NCBI GenBank assembly: GCA_944372325.1
Contig: CALVYR010000001.1
Span: 1-35,142, forward strand
Source: an uncultured Clostridia bacterium
Lineage (GTDB): Bacteria > Bacillota > Clostridia > Christensenellales > UBA1242
Length of the DNA: 35,142 bases
Direction of reading: 5' to 3'
Shown here: in pieces, positions 7,189 through 14,002 of the stretch
How positions within the stretch are numbered: the first letter of the stretch is position 1
How the letters are laid out: each line of letters begins with the position of its first letter
Translations under genes and position numbers: made by a program
The notes under the pieces: model-generated
Database searches by the model: none
What the model saw: only the letters and a program-made list of their open reading frames with translations
Told to the model about the DNA's origin: nothing

Positions 7189-8370
7189 TTAAAGCTTCTT
7201 TGCCCTTAATATATCTCCCTCTTTTAAATGAAGGTCCGTTTTTAACAAAAGCACCTCTTGAACTTTTTTAGCGTCATCAATAAGCTCGCCTTTCAAATTC
7301 TTAATTTCTGTTACCACTATTATTTTATTAAAGTTTTCATCTGGTGATAACACTTCTAAACTATCGCCCACTTTAAACCTGTTTCTTTGCTCTATTTTTA
7401 CATAGCCATCTTTTTCATCTTCTAAAACTAGAGCCATAAACTCGTGTGTTTGAACTGGACTAGAGCTTTTAAAACATTCCTTATCCTTTTCACCAAAATA
7501 GAAACCAGTGGTAAAAAGCCTGTGGCTTGATTTTTCAAGTTCAGTTACATCTATATCTTCCCCGTTCAAAGCGCGTTTGTAGGCATTTACAGTGCAAGCG
7601 ACATAGTATTCCGACTTCATCCTGCCTTCTATTTTAAACGAGCATACCCCTGCCTCTTCTAGTTCTTTTAAATGTTTTATCATGCAAAGGTCTTTTGAAT
7701 TTAATATATATGTTCCTCTTTCATCCTCTTCAATTGGAAATTGTTGACCTTGTCTAGACTTTTCTGTAATAGTATACTCCCACCTGCAAGCTTGAACACA
7801 AGCCCCGCGGTTGCTATCTCTACCTGTAAAATAGTTAGAAAGCAAGCATCTTCCCGAATAAGAAATGCACATTGCGCCATGAACAAAAGCCTCAAGCTCG
7901 ATGTCAGGCACCTCTTCATGTATTTTTTTAATTTCAGTAAGGCTAAGTTCCCTAGCAAGCACAATTCTTTTAACGCCTAAATCTTTAAAAAATTTAACAG
8001 AATAGCTGTTTGTAACATTTGCTTGAGTGCTCACATGAATATCTAAATTAGGTGCAATATCACGAATTAATTTTATTATCCCAACATCAGCTACGATCAG
8101 AGCATCTACGCCAATTTTATCTAGATATAAAATGTAATCTTTAAGTCCGTCAAAATCTGCCTCATGAGCAAGAATATTTACTGTAATATACACCTTTTTA
8201 TTTAAACTATGGGCATATTTTACTGCCTCTTCAATTTCATTGTCCTCAAAATTGCCAGCAAAAGCGCGAAGCCCAAATTTTTTACCAGCAAAATAAACGG
8301 CATCAGCTCCAAACTTAAATGCCGTTTTTAGTTTTAAAAATGTGCCCGCAGGCGCTAAAAGTTCTACCAT
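7189..8370 (-). CDS. U32 peptidase-family protein (TrhP/YrrO-like)
   Basis: A 393-residue member of the U32 'peptidase' family, opening MVELLAPAGTFLKLKTAFKFGADAVYFA. It carries the family signature at about residues 160-197 (EAFVHGAMCISYSGRC ... RGACVQACRW) with Cys168, Cys175, Cys191 and Cys195. A C-terminal beta domain starts at about 320. Characterised relatives act in prephenate-dependent 5-hydroxylation of tRNA uridine-34 (TrhP) or in rRNA hydroxylation rather than proteolysis; the tRNA role here is family inference. There is no Shine-Dalgarno. The ATG lies exactly where transcription should start from the promoter at 8377-8405, so the mRNA is probably leaderless. Confidence 0.88.
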   Translation of the reverse strand: MVELLAPAGTFLKLKTAFKFGADAVYFAGKKFGLRAFAGNFEDNEIEEAVKYAHSLNKKVYITVNILAHEADFDGLKDYILYLDKIGVDALIVADVGIIKLIRDIAPNLDIHVSTQANVTNSYSVKFFKDLGVKRIVLARELSLTEIKKIHEEVPDIELEAFVHGAMCISYSGRCLLSNYFTGRDSNRGACVQACRWEYTITEKSRQGQQFPIEEDERGTYILNSKDLCMIKHLKELEEAGVCSFKIEGRMKSEYYVACTVNAYKRALNGEDIDVTELEKSSHRLFTTGFYFGEKDKECFKSSSPVQTHEFMALVLEDEKDGYVKIEQRNRFKVGDSLEVLSPDENFNKIIVVTEIKNLKGELIDDAKKVQEVLLLKTDLHLKEGDILRAKKL

Positions 8371-8376
8371 GGTTTT

Positions 8377-8405
8377 ATTATAGCATGCTATTTAAATTCC
8401 CGCAA
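8377..8405 (-). promoter_or_regulatory. Leaderless promoter of the U32 gene
   Basis: Minus strand TTGCGG (8400-8405), 17-bp spacer ending in TGC, TATAAT (8377-8382). Seven bases beyond the -10 is 8370, the A of the ATG. The preceding terminator ends just upstream. Confidence 0.65.
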
Positions 8406-8416
8406 GACAATAAAAC

Positions 8417-8450
8417 AAAAAACTTTAAGCAAAAACGCTTAAAGTTTTTT
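8417..8450. terminator. Strong hairpin terminator behind the variable-tail gene
   Basis: A perfect 14-bp stem AAAAAACTTTAAGC/GCTTAAAGTTTTTT with a 6-nt loop, T-rich on both sides. It lies 16 nt past the stop of the gene at 8466. It also sits about 30 nt beyond the adenine-poor segment, where diversity-generating retroelements often have a hairpin. Confidence 0.8.
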
Positions 8451-8465
8451 ATAAATTAAAATTAA

Positions 8466-9875
8466 TTAAAATGAGATTTTGAAAGCAGGACGCGCGCAGT
8501 CAGTAGCACCGCAGCCAGTGCCACCACCACTCACAGAGCCGGACGCAGCGACATAGTGCACAGCGCTAGAAACAGACGAAAAAGGCGAACGGAGCCAATA
8601 CTCAGTGTCCCAACTTCTTGCTCCTGAATCTGATGATGTATTTCCAGTTATTTTATATGCTTCGTAGTAGCTAAGTAGCCAGAGCTTATCTTTTGTAGTA
8701 TCAGGATCAATTCCTGCTAATTCTCCTACACCATTTTCTACATCAGTATCAAATGTTACTGCTGCACCTGATGTACTACCACCCATTCTTGAATATAAGT
8801 CAGCTAGAGTTCTTCCTTCTATCATGCTATATACTGGCGAGCTTGTTATATTAAACACATCTAAAAAGTTTTCTTCTTTTTCTTGTCCTGTTGCTAGTGC
8901 CGGAATTCTATCCGAGCCACTAGAAGTATATCCTCTATATACATCTACTCCTGTTAGGTACTCTCGTATATTACTTACTGCATAGTCGTTTACTTTTACT
9001 GTACTTCCATATTCGTCTAATCTTGGAAATGGGCCAGAAGATGTATAATTATTTTCAAAACTACAAACAAACACATCTTCAATATAGGTATCTAATAGAA
9101 AATAATAATTTCCACTTAAAGCTGTATCTTGTGTATAGTTTGCTACACTACTTACGTCGTTATTTTCTTCTTCCTTTAATACCATTCGCCATACTAGTGG
9201 GGTTCCTTGGTATTCGCCCATGGTTAGTGTCCAGTAGCCATCATTTGCAGTGGTTGTACCTAGGTCGTCTGCCACCCATTCAAGATAAGAACTAGCAGGC
9301 GCCTGGTCAAAAGTAAAACTTACTGAAAGTGCGTTTCCTGTAAATGCTGTTGAACCTTCATTAAGTTCTATTAAAAGAGTATACGTTTTTGTTTCGCCGG
9401 ATTTTATTATTCCACTTTCCGCCCTATTATCCGTTACCGTAAAGTTTGTAAAAGTGCTAGACGCTATATCTTGGTTATTTAACTTCGCCGTTGGTGTGGA
9501 AGTTATAGTAAACGCAGAGTGATTCTTAATTGTGACCCTTATTTCTATAAACCTATCCACTGGCGTAAAGGCTAGGTTATCTATATCCCAAGCTGAAAGT
9601 GGGAAATTACCGCTAGGCTCACTTGAACTATTATCAAAGTTAGTTTGAGTTTCTAGTGTAAACCTTGGGTCTGAGGTTAAAGGCTCTAGGGTAGACGCAC
9701 TATCTCCCCTATAAACTTGTCCACTTAGTTCTACATATACACCCTCTGGATAGTATTGTAAATTTCCGTTTAAATTAAAGTTTACACTAGTCACTGTTGC
9801 CCATACGCCTACTACTAGAAAGCTTAGGCAAAATACACACATCATTAAACTCGCTAATAATTTTGTTCTTTTCAT
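8466..9875 (-). CDS. Exported protein with DUF6273/lectin-fold-like variable C-terminus
   Basis: A 469-residue exported protein. It has a signal peptide at residues 1-27 (MKRTK...VVGVWAT), then the same N-terminal module as the gene at 2201-3934 (YYPEG, LSGQVYRG, SDPRFT, SGNFPLSAWDI; about 28-195). From about 205 to the end there is a DUF6273-like domain: YWTLTMGEYQGTPLVWRMVL, YYFLLDTYI, NIREYLTG, LWLLSYYEA and the terminal YWLRSP ... ARPAFKISF. Similar C-terminal domains occur in Bacillota surface proteins. The last 38 codons before KISF are strikingly adenine-poor (see 8481-8594). There is no LPXTG or C-terminal anchor. The ribosome site is AAAAGGAG. The only good promoter seen upstream is the G10 poly-G promoter at 10511-10539, leaving a leader of about 630 nt. 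Confidence 0.85.
   Translation of the reverse strand: MKRTKLLASLMMCVFCLSFLVVGVWATVTSVNFNLNGNLQYYPEGVYVELSGQVYRGDSASTLEPLTSDPRFTLETQTNFDNSSSEPSGNFPLSAWDIDNLAFTPVDRFIEIRVTIKNHSAFTITSTPTAKLNNQDIASSTFTNFTVTDNRAESGIIKSGETKTYTLLIELNEGSTAFTGNALSVSFTFDQAPASSYLEWVADDLGTTTANDGYWTLTMGEYQGTPLVWRMVLKEEENNDVSSVANYTQDTALSGNYYFLLDTYIEDVFVCSFENNYTSSGPFPRLDEYGSTVKVNDYAVSNIREYLTGVDVYRGYTSSGSDRIPALATGQEKEENFLDVFNITSSPVYSMIEGRTLADLYSRMGGSTSGAAVTFDTDVENGVGELAGIDPDTTKDKLWLLSYYEAYKITGNTSSDSGARSWDTEYWLRSPFSSVSSAVHYVAASGSVSGGGTGCGATDCARPAFKISF
8481..8594 (-). other. Adenine-depleted segment, candidate DGR variable repeat
   Basis: The coding strand from the codon after YW to the codon for Phe before KISF is 38 codons. 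It has 7 A in 114 bases and 69 G+C (60%), in a genome region that is mostly A/T. No codon ends in A; 32 of 38 end in C or T, the rest in G. Residues between invariant-looking WLRSP and ARPA are mainly Ser, Gly, Ala, Val, Thr and Cys. This is what results when AAC/AAT codons of a template repeat are rewritten to NNC/NNT by adenine-specific mutagenesis. The 3' end (TGCGCGCGTCCTGC) is GC-rich, like an initiation-of-mutagenic-homing site. No template or reverse transcriptase is in the window. Confidence 0.6.
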
Positions 9876-9906
9876 TTTTTTACTCCTTTTTGTTTTTTTA
9901 AAGACT

Positions 9907-10158
9907 GAGATTTCTCCGCTTCATATCAGCTTTTGCTTGTGTTAAAATTTTTCATCTAGCATTAACCATAATTTAGATTTTGTTACGTTTTCTTTCGGTC
10001 GAAATGACAACTGGGAGTGCGCTGGAAAATTTAAATAGCGAAGTACAGCTTTCGTCATTTCGACCGAAAGAAAAGTTTGCTTATGAACCTTATTACTCAT
10101 AATGCCGGATGTTAAGTTTGCTTTATACCACATAACTAATATGGAGTGGAGAAATCTC
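9907..10158. repeat. Nested inverted-repeat element in the leader
   Basis: Outer arms 9907-9926 and 10139-10158 (GAGATTTCTCC core) pair over 20 bp with two G-U pairs. Inner arms 9988-10008 and 10054-10074 (TTTCTTTCGGTCGAAATGAC core) are a perfect 21-bp inverted repeat. The arms between them are only loosely alike. The combination 'GTCATTTCGACC ... GGAGAAATCTC' resembles intergenic repeats I recall from several bacterial groups. It has no coding frame. Confidence 0.6.
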
Positions 10159-10370
10159 GGCTACTTATTTGTTAGAGTCTCGCTAGCTCGGGTCACGGGT
10201 GGAGATCCGTTCGCGGATTGTCGCACCGCTTATGCTGAGTGCTCGCCGCTCAGGATGACGCGAAAAGTAGAAATTTTCGCTCGCAACGGAGCACTGTCTC
10301 CGCTAGAGCCCTCGAAGCCTCTTGCAAAGCCCACTTCGAAGCTCTTGCTTTATTTCCCACCCTTTCAAAA
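10159..10370. other. GC-richer non-coding remnant next to the nested repeat
   Basis: About 210 nt noticeably richer in G+C than the flanks. On the minus strand it contains CGTCATCCTGAGCGG and GGATCTCC, a phrase common in intergenic bacterial repeats, and a small hairpin ATCCG-TTCG-CGGAT. Read as protein it has no credible family, so I treat it as repeat-derived. Confidence 0.45.
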
Positions 10371-10480
10371 AATATTTTAAGTGGCCTTTTATAGAGGTAT
10401 TTGAGGAATTTTATTCTTCCGTAGCCTAGCTTTCTTTTAAAATTCCGAAACGAGCTCTAGAAAAGGCTACTTAAAATATT
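10371..10480. repeat. 110-bp imperfect hairpin at the leader's 5' end
   Basis: Arms 10371-10396 and 10455-10480 pair over 26 bp with two mismatches (AATATTTTAAGT-GCCTTTT-TAGAG). Inside, GGAATTTTA (10405-10413) pairs with 10438-10446. It lies about 25 nt downstream of the predicted start site of the poly-G promoter at 10511, so it would fold at the front of that transcript. It could be a small repeat element or a regulatory stem. Confidence 0.55.
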
Positions 10481-10510
10481 ATCCTTATCTTAAAATTTTT
10501 TTGATACCCC

Positions 10511-10539
10511 ATTTTACCCCCCCCCCGCATTTTTGTCAA
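10511..10539 (-). promoter_or_regulatory. Poly-G spacer promoter, copy 2 (G10, 17-bp spacer)
   Basis: Minus strand TTGACA (10534-10539), AAAATGC, ten G (C10 at 10517-10526), TAAAAT (10511-10516). The spacer is 17 bp, the optimum, so this copy is predicted to be in the stronger state. Transcription would run left through the repeat-rich leader into the gene at 8466-9875. Confidence 0.75.
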
Positions 10540-10624
10540 GTAAAATAATACTCTTTTTACAAAAAGAAAATTTTTTTTATTTTATTTAATATTTTTTAAA
10601 TTAAAAATAGATTTTTGCTATATT

Positions 10625-11224
10625 TTATAAATCTAATAAATTTATTTCTTTTCTTCTATTATATGCCTCTTGCACGGCGGCTTGATGGGTTTCGTCAACG
10701 CGCTTTGTTCCATGAGTTTTGCTATTTAAAAAATGTATACAAGTGTGCCCTCCTTGACCATTATCTATTAAACTATATCCGTGTGGCATGCCATTTATAG
10801 ATGCAGCCACAAAAACTCCATTTATTTCAACCCACACAGGACGCCTTGCCCAACTCCATTCATAATTATATAAGCTATGAAATATATCTACATTTTTTGA
10901 ATCTATAGGTTCAACATCGGCATGATTATAACCTCCAGTACGCTTAACATAATATTGCTTTTTTGTGTTTATATCTATAACCCTAACCGTGACATATTTT
11001 TCAAAAAATGTATCTACAACATCAAACCAATCTAGATTTACCACTTTAATATCAGAACTACCCGTAACAGGACTGTTTTCACCTTCATTTCTATCATTTA
11101 AATCTTGATTTTGCCCCACTGTTAATGTTGTGCTTGGTGAAAAAAATGGATAAGGAAAAACACTTGCCCAAAAATTGGCAATAAAAAATACAACTATTAA
11201 AAAAAGTGTGAAATATTTGCTCAT
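10625..11224 (-). CDS. Secreted/anchored protein with H-x-CIHFLNSKTHGT domain
   Basis: A 199-residue protein. Residues 4-22 are hydrophobic (uncleaved anchor or signal peptide), followed by a Ser/Thr/Asn-rich linker to about 60. The rest is a conserved-looking domain: VRVIDINTKKQYYVKRTGGYNHADVEP, WARRPVWVEINGVFVAASINGMPHGYS, and GGHTCIHFLNSKTHGT..VDETHQAAV. I associate this pattern with a domain found at the C-terminus of clostridial cell-wall-associated proteins. The His/Cys pattern recalls L,D-transpeptidases but does not match the YkuD motif, so enzyme activity is not claimed. It starts 33 nt after tmk, probably in the same transcript. The Shine-Dalgarno is weak. Confidence 0.7.
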   Translation of the reverse strand: MSKYFTLFLIVVFFIANFWASVFPYPFFSPSTTLTVGQNQDLNDRNEGENSPVTGSSDIKVVNLDWFDVVDTFFEKYVTVRVIDINTKKQYYVKRTGGYNHADVEPIDSKNVDIFHSLYNYEWSWARRPVWVEINGVFVAASINGMPHGYSLIDNGQGGHTCIHFLNSKTHGTKRVDETHQAAVQEAYNRRKEINLLDL

Positions 11225-11257
11225 TCACACTTATTTTGTCAAAAAATTAAAAAATTA

Positions 11258-11947
11258 TTATTCTTTTTCACGCTCAGCTAATTTATTTAAGGATGAATAT
11301 ATCATATTATGTATTTCCTCTATTGTTTTTAATTTACCATTTTCATTTGTGCAGGCTATTTGCTCCCAGTTATAATAATCAGCTACCCATTTACCAACAC
11401 TATAAGCCTTTTTTAAATATTTTTCATCTTGTTCGTGAATATCTTTTGCTTCGCCGTTTTTATTTATAACTCTAGCCAAGCGCAACTTTTTACTAACCTC
11501 GGGTGGAACATCTAAGAAGAATATTTTATCTGGTTTTGGCAATTTTAAAAGCCCAAATTCAAAACTATCTAGCCAATTTAAATACTTTATCCTTTCCTTT
11601 TCATCGTCTATTTTACAAGCTTGATGAATCATGTTAGATTGAACATATCTATCTAAAACTATAATTCCGCCATTCTCGTATACCTCTTTCCACTTTTTCA
11701 TAGTGCAAAATCTATCCACTGCAAAAAGAACTGAAGCTTGGTAGCCGTCTATATCATCAACTCTTTCACAAATTTCACCAGAGAGATACATTTTTACTGG
11801 TCCAGATGATATGCTTTCATAGTTTGGAAAGCTTTGAAGAACTGCCTTTTTGCCTTCACAAAGTAATCTCTGGCACAACAAATTAGATTGTGCTTGTTTT
11901 CCAGAACCATCTGTTCCTTCAATTACTATTATTTTTCCTTTTGCCAT
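11258..11947 (-). CDS. tmk: Thymidylate kinase
   Basis: A 229-residue dTMP kinase, converting dTMP to dTDP with ATP in the cytoplasm. The P-loop is GTDGSGKQ at residues 11-18 (Gln where Thr is usual, as in several clostridial forms). The substrate motif is LDRYVQSN at about 98-105. A lid region around 150 contains RLARVINKNGEAKDIHEQDEKYLKKA. The start has AGAGGTGA, and a promoter lies at 11964-11992. The length is slightly above the family's 205-215. The downstream gene at 10625 likely shares its transcript. Confidence 0.9.
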   Translation of the reverse strand: MAKGKIIVIEGTDGSGKQAQSNLLCQRLLCEGKKAVLQSFPNYESISSGPVKMYLSGEICERVDDIDGYQASVLFAVDRFCTMKKWKEVYENGGIIVLDRYVQSNMIHQACKIDDEKERIKYLNWLDSFEFGLLKLPKPDKIFFLDVPPEVSKKLRLARVINKNGEAKDIHEQDEKYLKKAYSVGKWVADYYNWEQIACTNENGKLKTIEEIHNMIYSSLNKLAEREKE

Positions 11948-11963
11948 AATTCACCTCTGTGAG

Positions 11964-11992
11964 AGAATAACACAAACATAAACTTTTTTCAA
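11964..11992 (-). promoter_or_regulatory. Promoter of tmk
   Basis: Minus strand TTGAAA (11987-11992), 17 bp, TATTCT (11964-11969), 17 nt upstream of the tmk ATG. Confidence 0.45.
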
Positions 11993-12048
11993 TCAAAATC
12001 TAGTAAATTCTTTAGACAAAATTAGTTCTATTTCGACTTTTTTCTCTT

Positions 12049-12076
12049 TTGCTAAATTTTAGCTTTAAGCTATACT
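12049..12076 (+). promoter_or_regulatory. Promoter of the 100-aa gene
   Basis: TTGCTA (12049-12054), 16 bp, TATACT (12071-12076), followed by AAGGAGG in front of the ATG at 12100. Confidence 0.5.
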
Positions 12077-12099
12077 AAAATTAACTTAAGGAGGAACAT

Positions 12100-12402
12100 A
12101 TGAAAAACAAAAACGACTTATTAAAAAAACTGGTTAAACAAGCAAAATGTAGACTAAGAGGTGAAAGCATGCCAAGAGGAGAAAATGTTAGAGTTATATC
12201 TAAAACAGAGGATGACGCGCTATATGAAAAAGTGGTTATGATTTTAAATGAAGAGGAAGAAGTTTTAGACCCTATAGCAAGGCTTATGGATATGACAAAA
12301 TACAAAAAATTAGATCAAGCAGGAAAAGAGCGCTACTTTTTTAGTTTAGTAAATAAATATAGAGATTTAAAGGATAGATATATAAAAGAAAAAAGAGCTT
12401 AA
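12100..12402 (+). CDS. Conserved-looking small cytoplasmic protein, 100 aa
   Basis: A 100-residue, highly charged protein (MKNKNDLLKKLVKQAKCRLRGE...) without signal or membrane segments. It is predicted mostly helical, with an acidic stretch NEEEEVLDPIARLMD in the middle and a basic C-terminus. A perfect AAGGAGG site, a promoter and a terminator that overlaps the stop make it a confident gene. I do not recognise the family. It is convergent with the ABC permease gene; the two share one terminator. Confidence 0.8.
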   Translation: MKNKNDLLKKLVKQAKCRLRGESMPRGENVRVISKTEDDALYEKVVMILNEEEEVLDPIARLMDMTKYKKLDQAGKERYFFSLVNKYRDLKDRYIKEKRA

Positions 12403-12414
12403 AGCTCTTTTTTC
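12388..12414. terminator. Shared bidirectional terminator
   Basis: Stem GAAAAAAGAG/CTCTTTTTTC, loop CTTAAAG. It gives a T-tract in both directions and overlaps the stop codons of both convergent genes (12402 and 12413). Confidence 0.75.
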
Positions 12415-14002
12415 ATACTTTTAATTTATAGTATAAACTATCACCTTTAATTTTTAAAATGATAAAGCTTACTAAAAATATAATTAAATAAATAGAAATT
12501 AAAATAGCAGAGTAAAGATATATATTTATATTTGTCATTAAACCTATCACCATTGGAATTACACTTATTAAAATTCCACTCATTAAAACAATAAACAGGC
12601 TTAAACTTTGCTTTACAACTTGATTTATATTATCAAAATTAAATTTTGGCAATAAAAGATTTATTAAAAGACCAAAAGTGCTAAAGCTAATTATTGCTAT
12701 AGTTGGCACTAAAAATATCATTATACACAAAAAAACATTAAAAATATTATAAAATAATATTATATTAATAATTCCTGAAATTAAAATAAATGGTAAAACT
12801 AATAAATTATTAAACAATGTTTTGGTAAAAAATATTTTTGAAGCTTTTAATGGCAAACTTTTTAAAATCGTTATTTGTTTACCTTCAATGCTAATAGATG
12901 AACTAGTTGTTACGCACATACACACAAACATAACATTCAAAGAAATAGTTATAATTGAAATTATGGGAATAAGAGCCTCTTCGCCTGCTTCTAGAATGCC
13001 ACCAAACATTCCATATCTTATTAAAAAAGGAAATAAAATCATAAAAATTAAGGAAAATGCAGTGTTTAATACATAAGCTGGATAGCCAAAATATCTTTTT
13101 GCTTCTAGCTTTAAAAAACTTCCTACTTGACTTTTTTTATTAAATTTTAATTCCCCTTTACTTTTAACTGCAACTTTCTTTAAAAGATTAAAATTTATCT
13201 TTTTATAAAGTAATGACAGCATGACCACTGAAAGCGCAGTCACCACAAGTCCTAAAATTATAAATAAAAATATATACAAAATATCACCCAGCGCAAAACC
13301 AGTGTAGAACCAAACTATGCTAGGAAGATAATATTGCATGCCACCTAAAAAACTATCTCCACTTTGAACTACTAAATTTATAAAACTATCCATTTGATAG
13401 TAAAGCACAAAGTATGCTACAAGCAAGAGCATAAATAAAATTATTGATATTATATTTGAATGTTTAAGCTTGCTTGTAATAAGGCTTATAACTAGCCCAA
13501 GGACAGTGCCAAGAGCCATTGGTACAAGAGGCGCAAAAATAAAGCCTAAAATAAATAAAAGTAAGGTTCCAAAATTAAATGGAGCGTACATAAAGTACAC
13601 GACAAAAGTTGGGAAAAGAATAATAGAGCTATATAGATAGGCAGACAATAGCACGCTTGAATATTTTGCAATAACTATTTCATGATTTTTTATTGGCAAA
13701 CTACTTAAAAGTTCAAAATCTTTAGTTTTAAAAAAATAGCTTTGAGCTTCATAGGTTATAAAAAACAGCACAAATACAAAGCTAAACAATGAACCTATAA
13801 ATATGATGTACTCAACCCTGCCAAATTCATTTAAAAGCTCACCAAAGGTGTTCATAATGCTTCCAAAAGCAAAGTAAAGTAAGGCAAGAAAAATAATGGC
13901 AGTAGCTAAAAAACTAGCGCCCTTTCTTTTCTTATTAAAGCCAAACATGCCTTTAAAGATTGAAACAAAGTTTATTTTTATTAAGTTTAGAACATTTCTC
14001 AT
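12413..14002 (-). CDS. ABC transporter permease (ABC-2 exporter type)
   Basis: A 529-residue integral membrane protein with about 12 hydrophobic segments in two sets (roughly 30-265 and 310-525), separated by a basic cytoplasmic loop (LLYKKINFNLLKKVAVKSKGELKFNKKS). The motif-like DFELLSSLPIKNHEIVIAKY and its mirror KQITILKSLPLKASKIFFTK suggest internal duplication. Its start overlaps the ATPase gene by 4 nt (ATGA), so the two form one exporter. The substrate is unknown; peptides, lipids or drugs are all possible. It is the last gene of the seven-gene operon. Confidence 0.85.
   Translation of the reverse strand: MRNVLNLIKINFVSIFKGMFGFNKKRKGASFLATAIIFLALLYFAFGSIMNTFGELLNEFGRVEYIIFIGSLFSFVFVLFFITYEAQSYFFKTKDFELLSSLPIKNHEIVIAKYSSVLLSAYLYSSIILFPTFVVYFMYAPFNFGTLLLFILGFIFAPLVPMALGTVLGLVISLITSKLKHSNIISIILFMLLLVAYFVLYYQMDSFINLVVQSGDSFLGGMQYYLPSIVWFYTGFALGDILYIFLFIILGLVVTALSVVMLSLLYKKINFNLLKKVAVKSKGELKFNKKSQVGSFLKLEAKRYFGYPAYVLNTAFSLIFMILFPFLIRYGMFGGILEAGEEALIPIISIITISLNVMFVCMCVTTSSSISIEGKQITILKSLPLKASKIFFTKTLFNNLLVLPFILISGIINIILFYNIFNVFLCIMIFLVPTIAIISFSTFGLLINLLLPKFNFDNINQVVKQSLSLFIVLMSGILISVIPMVIGLMTNINIYLYSAILISIYLIIFLVSFIILKIKGDSLYYKLKV

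Noticed and set aside
8466..8600. High GC at the 3' end as a sign of horizontal transfer or contamination
   Set aside because: The GC jump is confined to the 38-codon tail, continues the domain in frame, and is due to loss of A with C/T-ending codons, which fits adenine-directed variation better.
10102..10380. A 92-codon plus-strand open frame in the repeat region
   Set aside because: It lies wholly in GC-rich repeat DNA, has no ribosome site, and its protein resembles nothing but the translation of intergenic repeats.
11205..11250. TTGACA just upstream of the gene at 10625 as its promoter
   Set aside because: It is too close to the ATG for a -10 box and start site; the gene more likely shares the tmk transcript.
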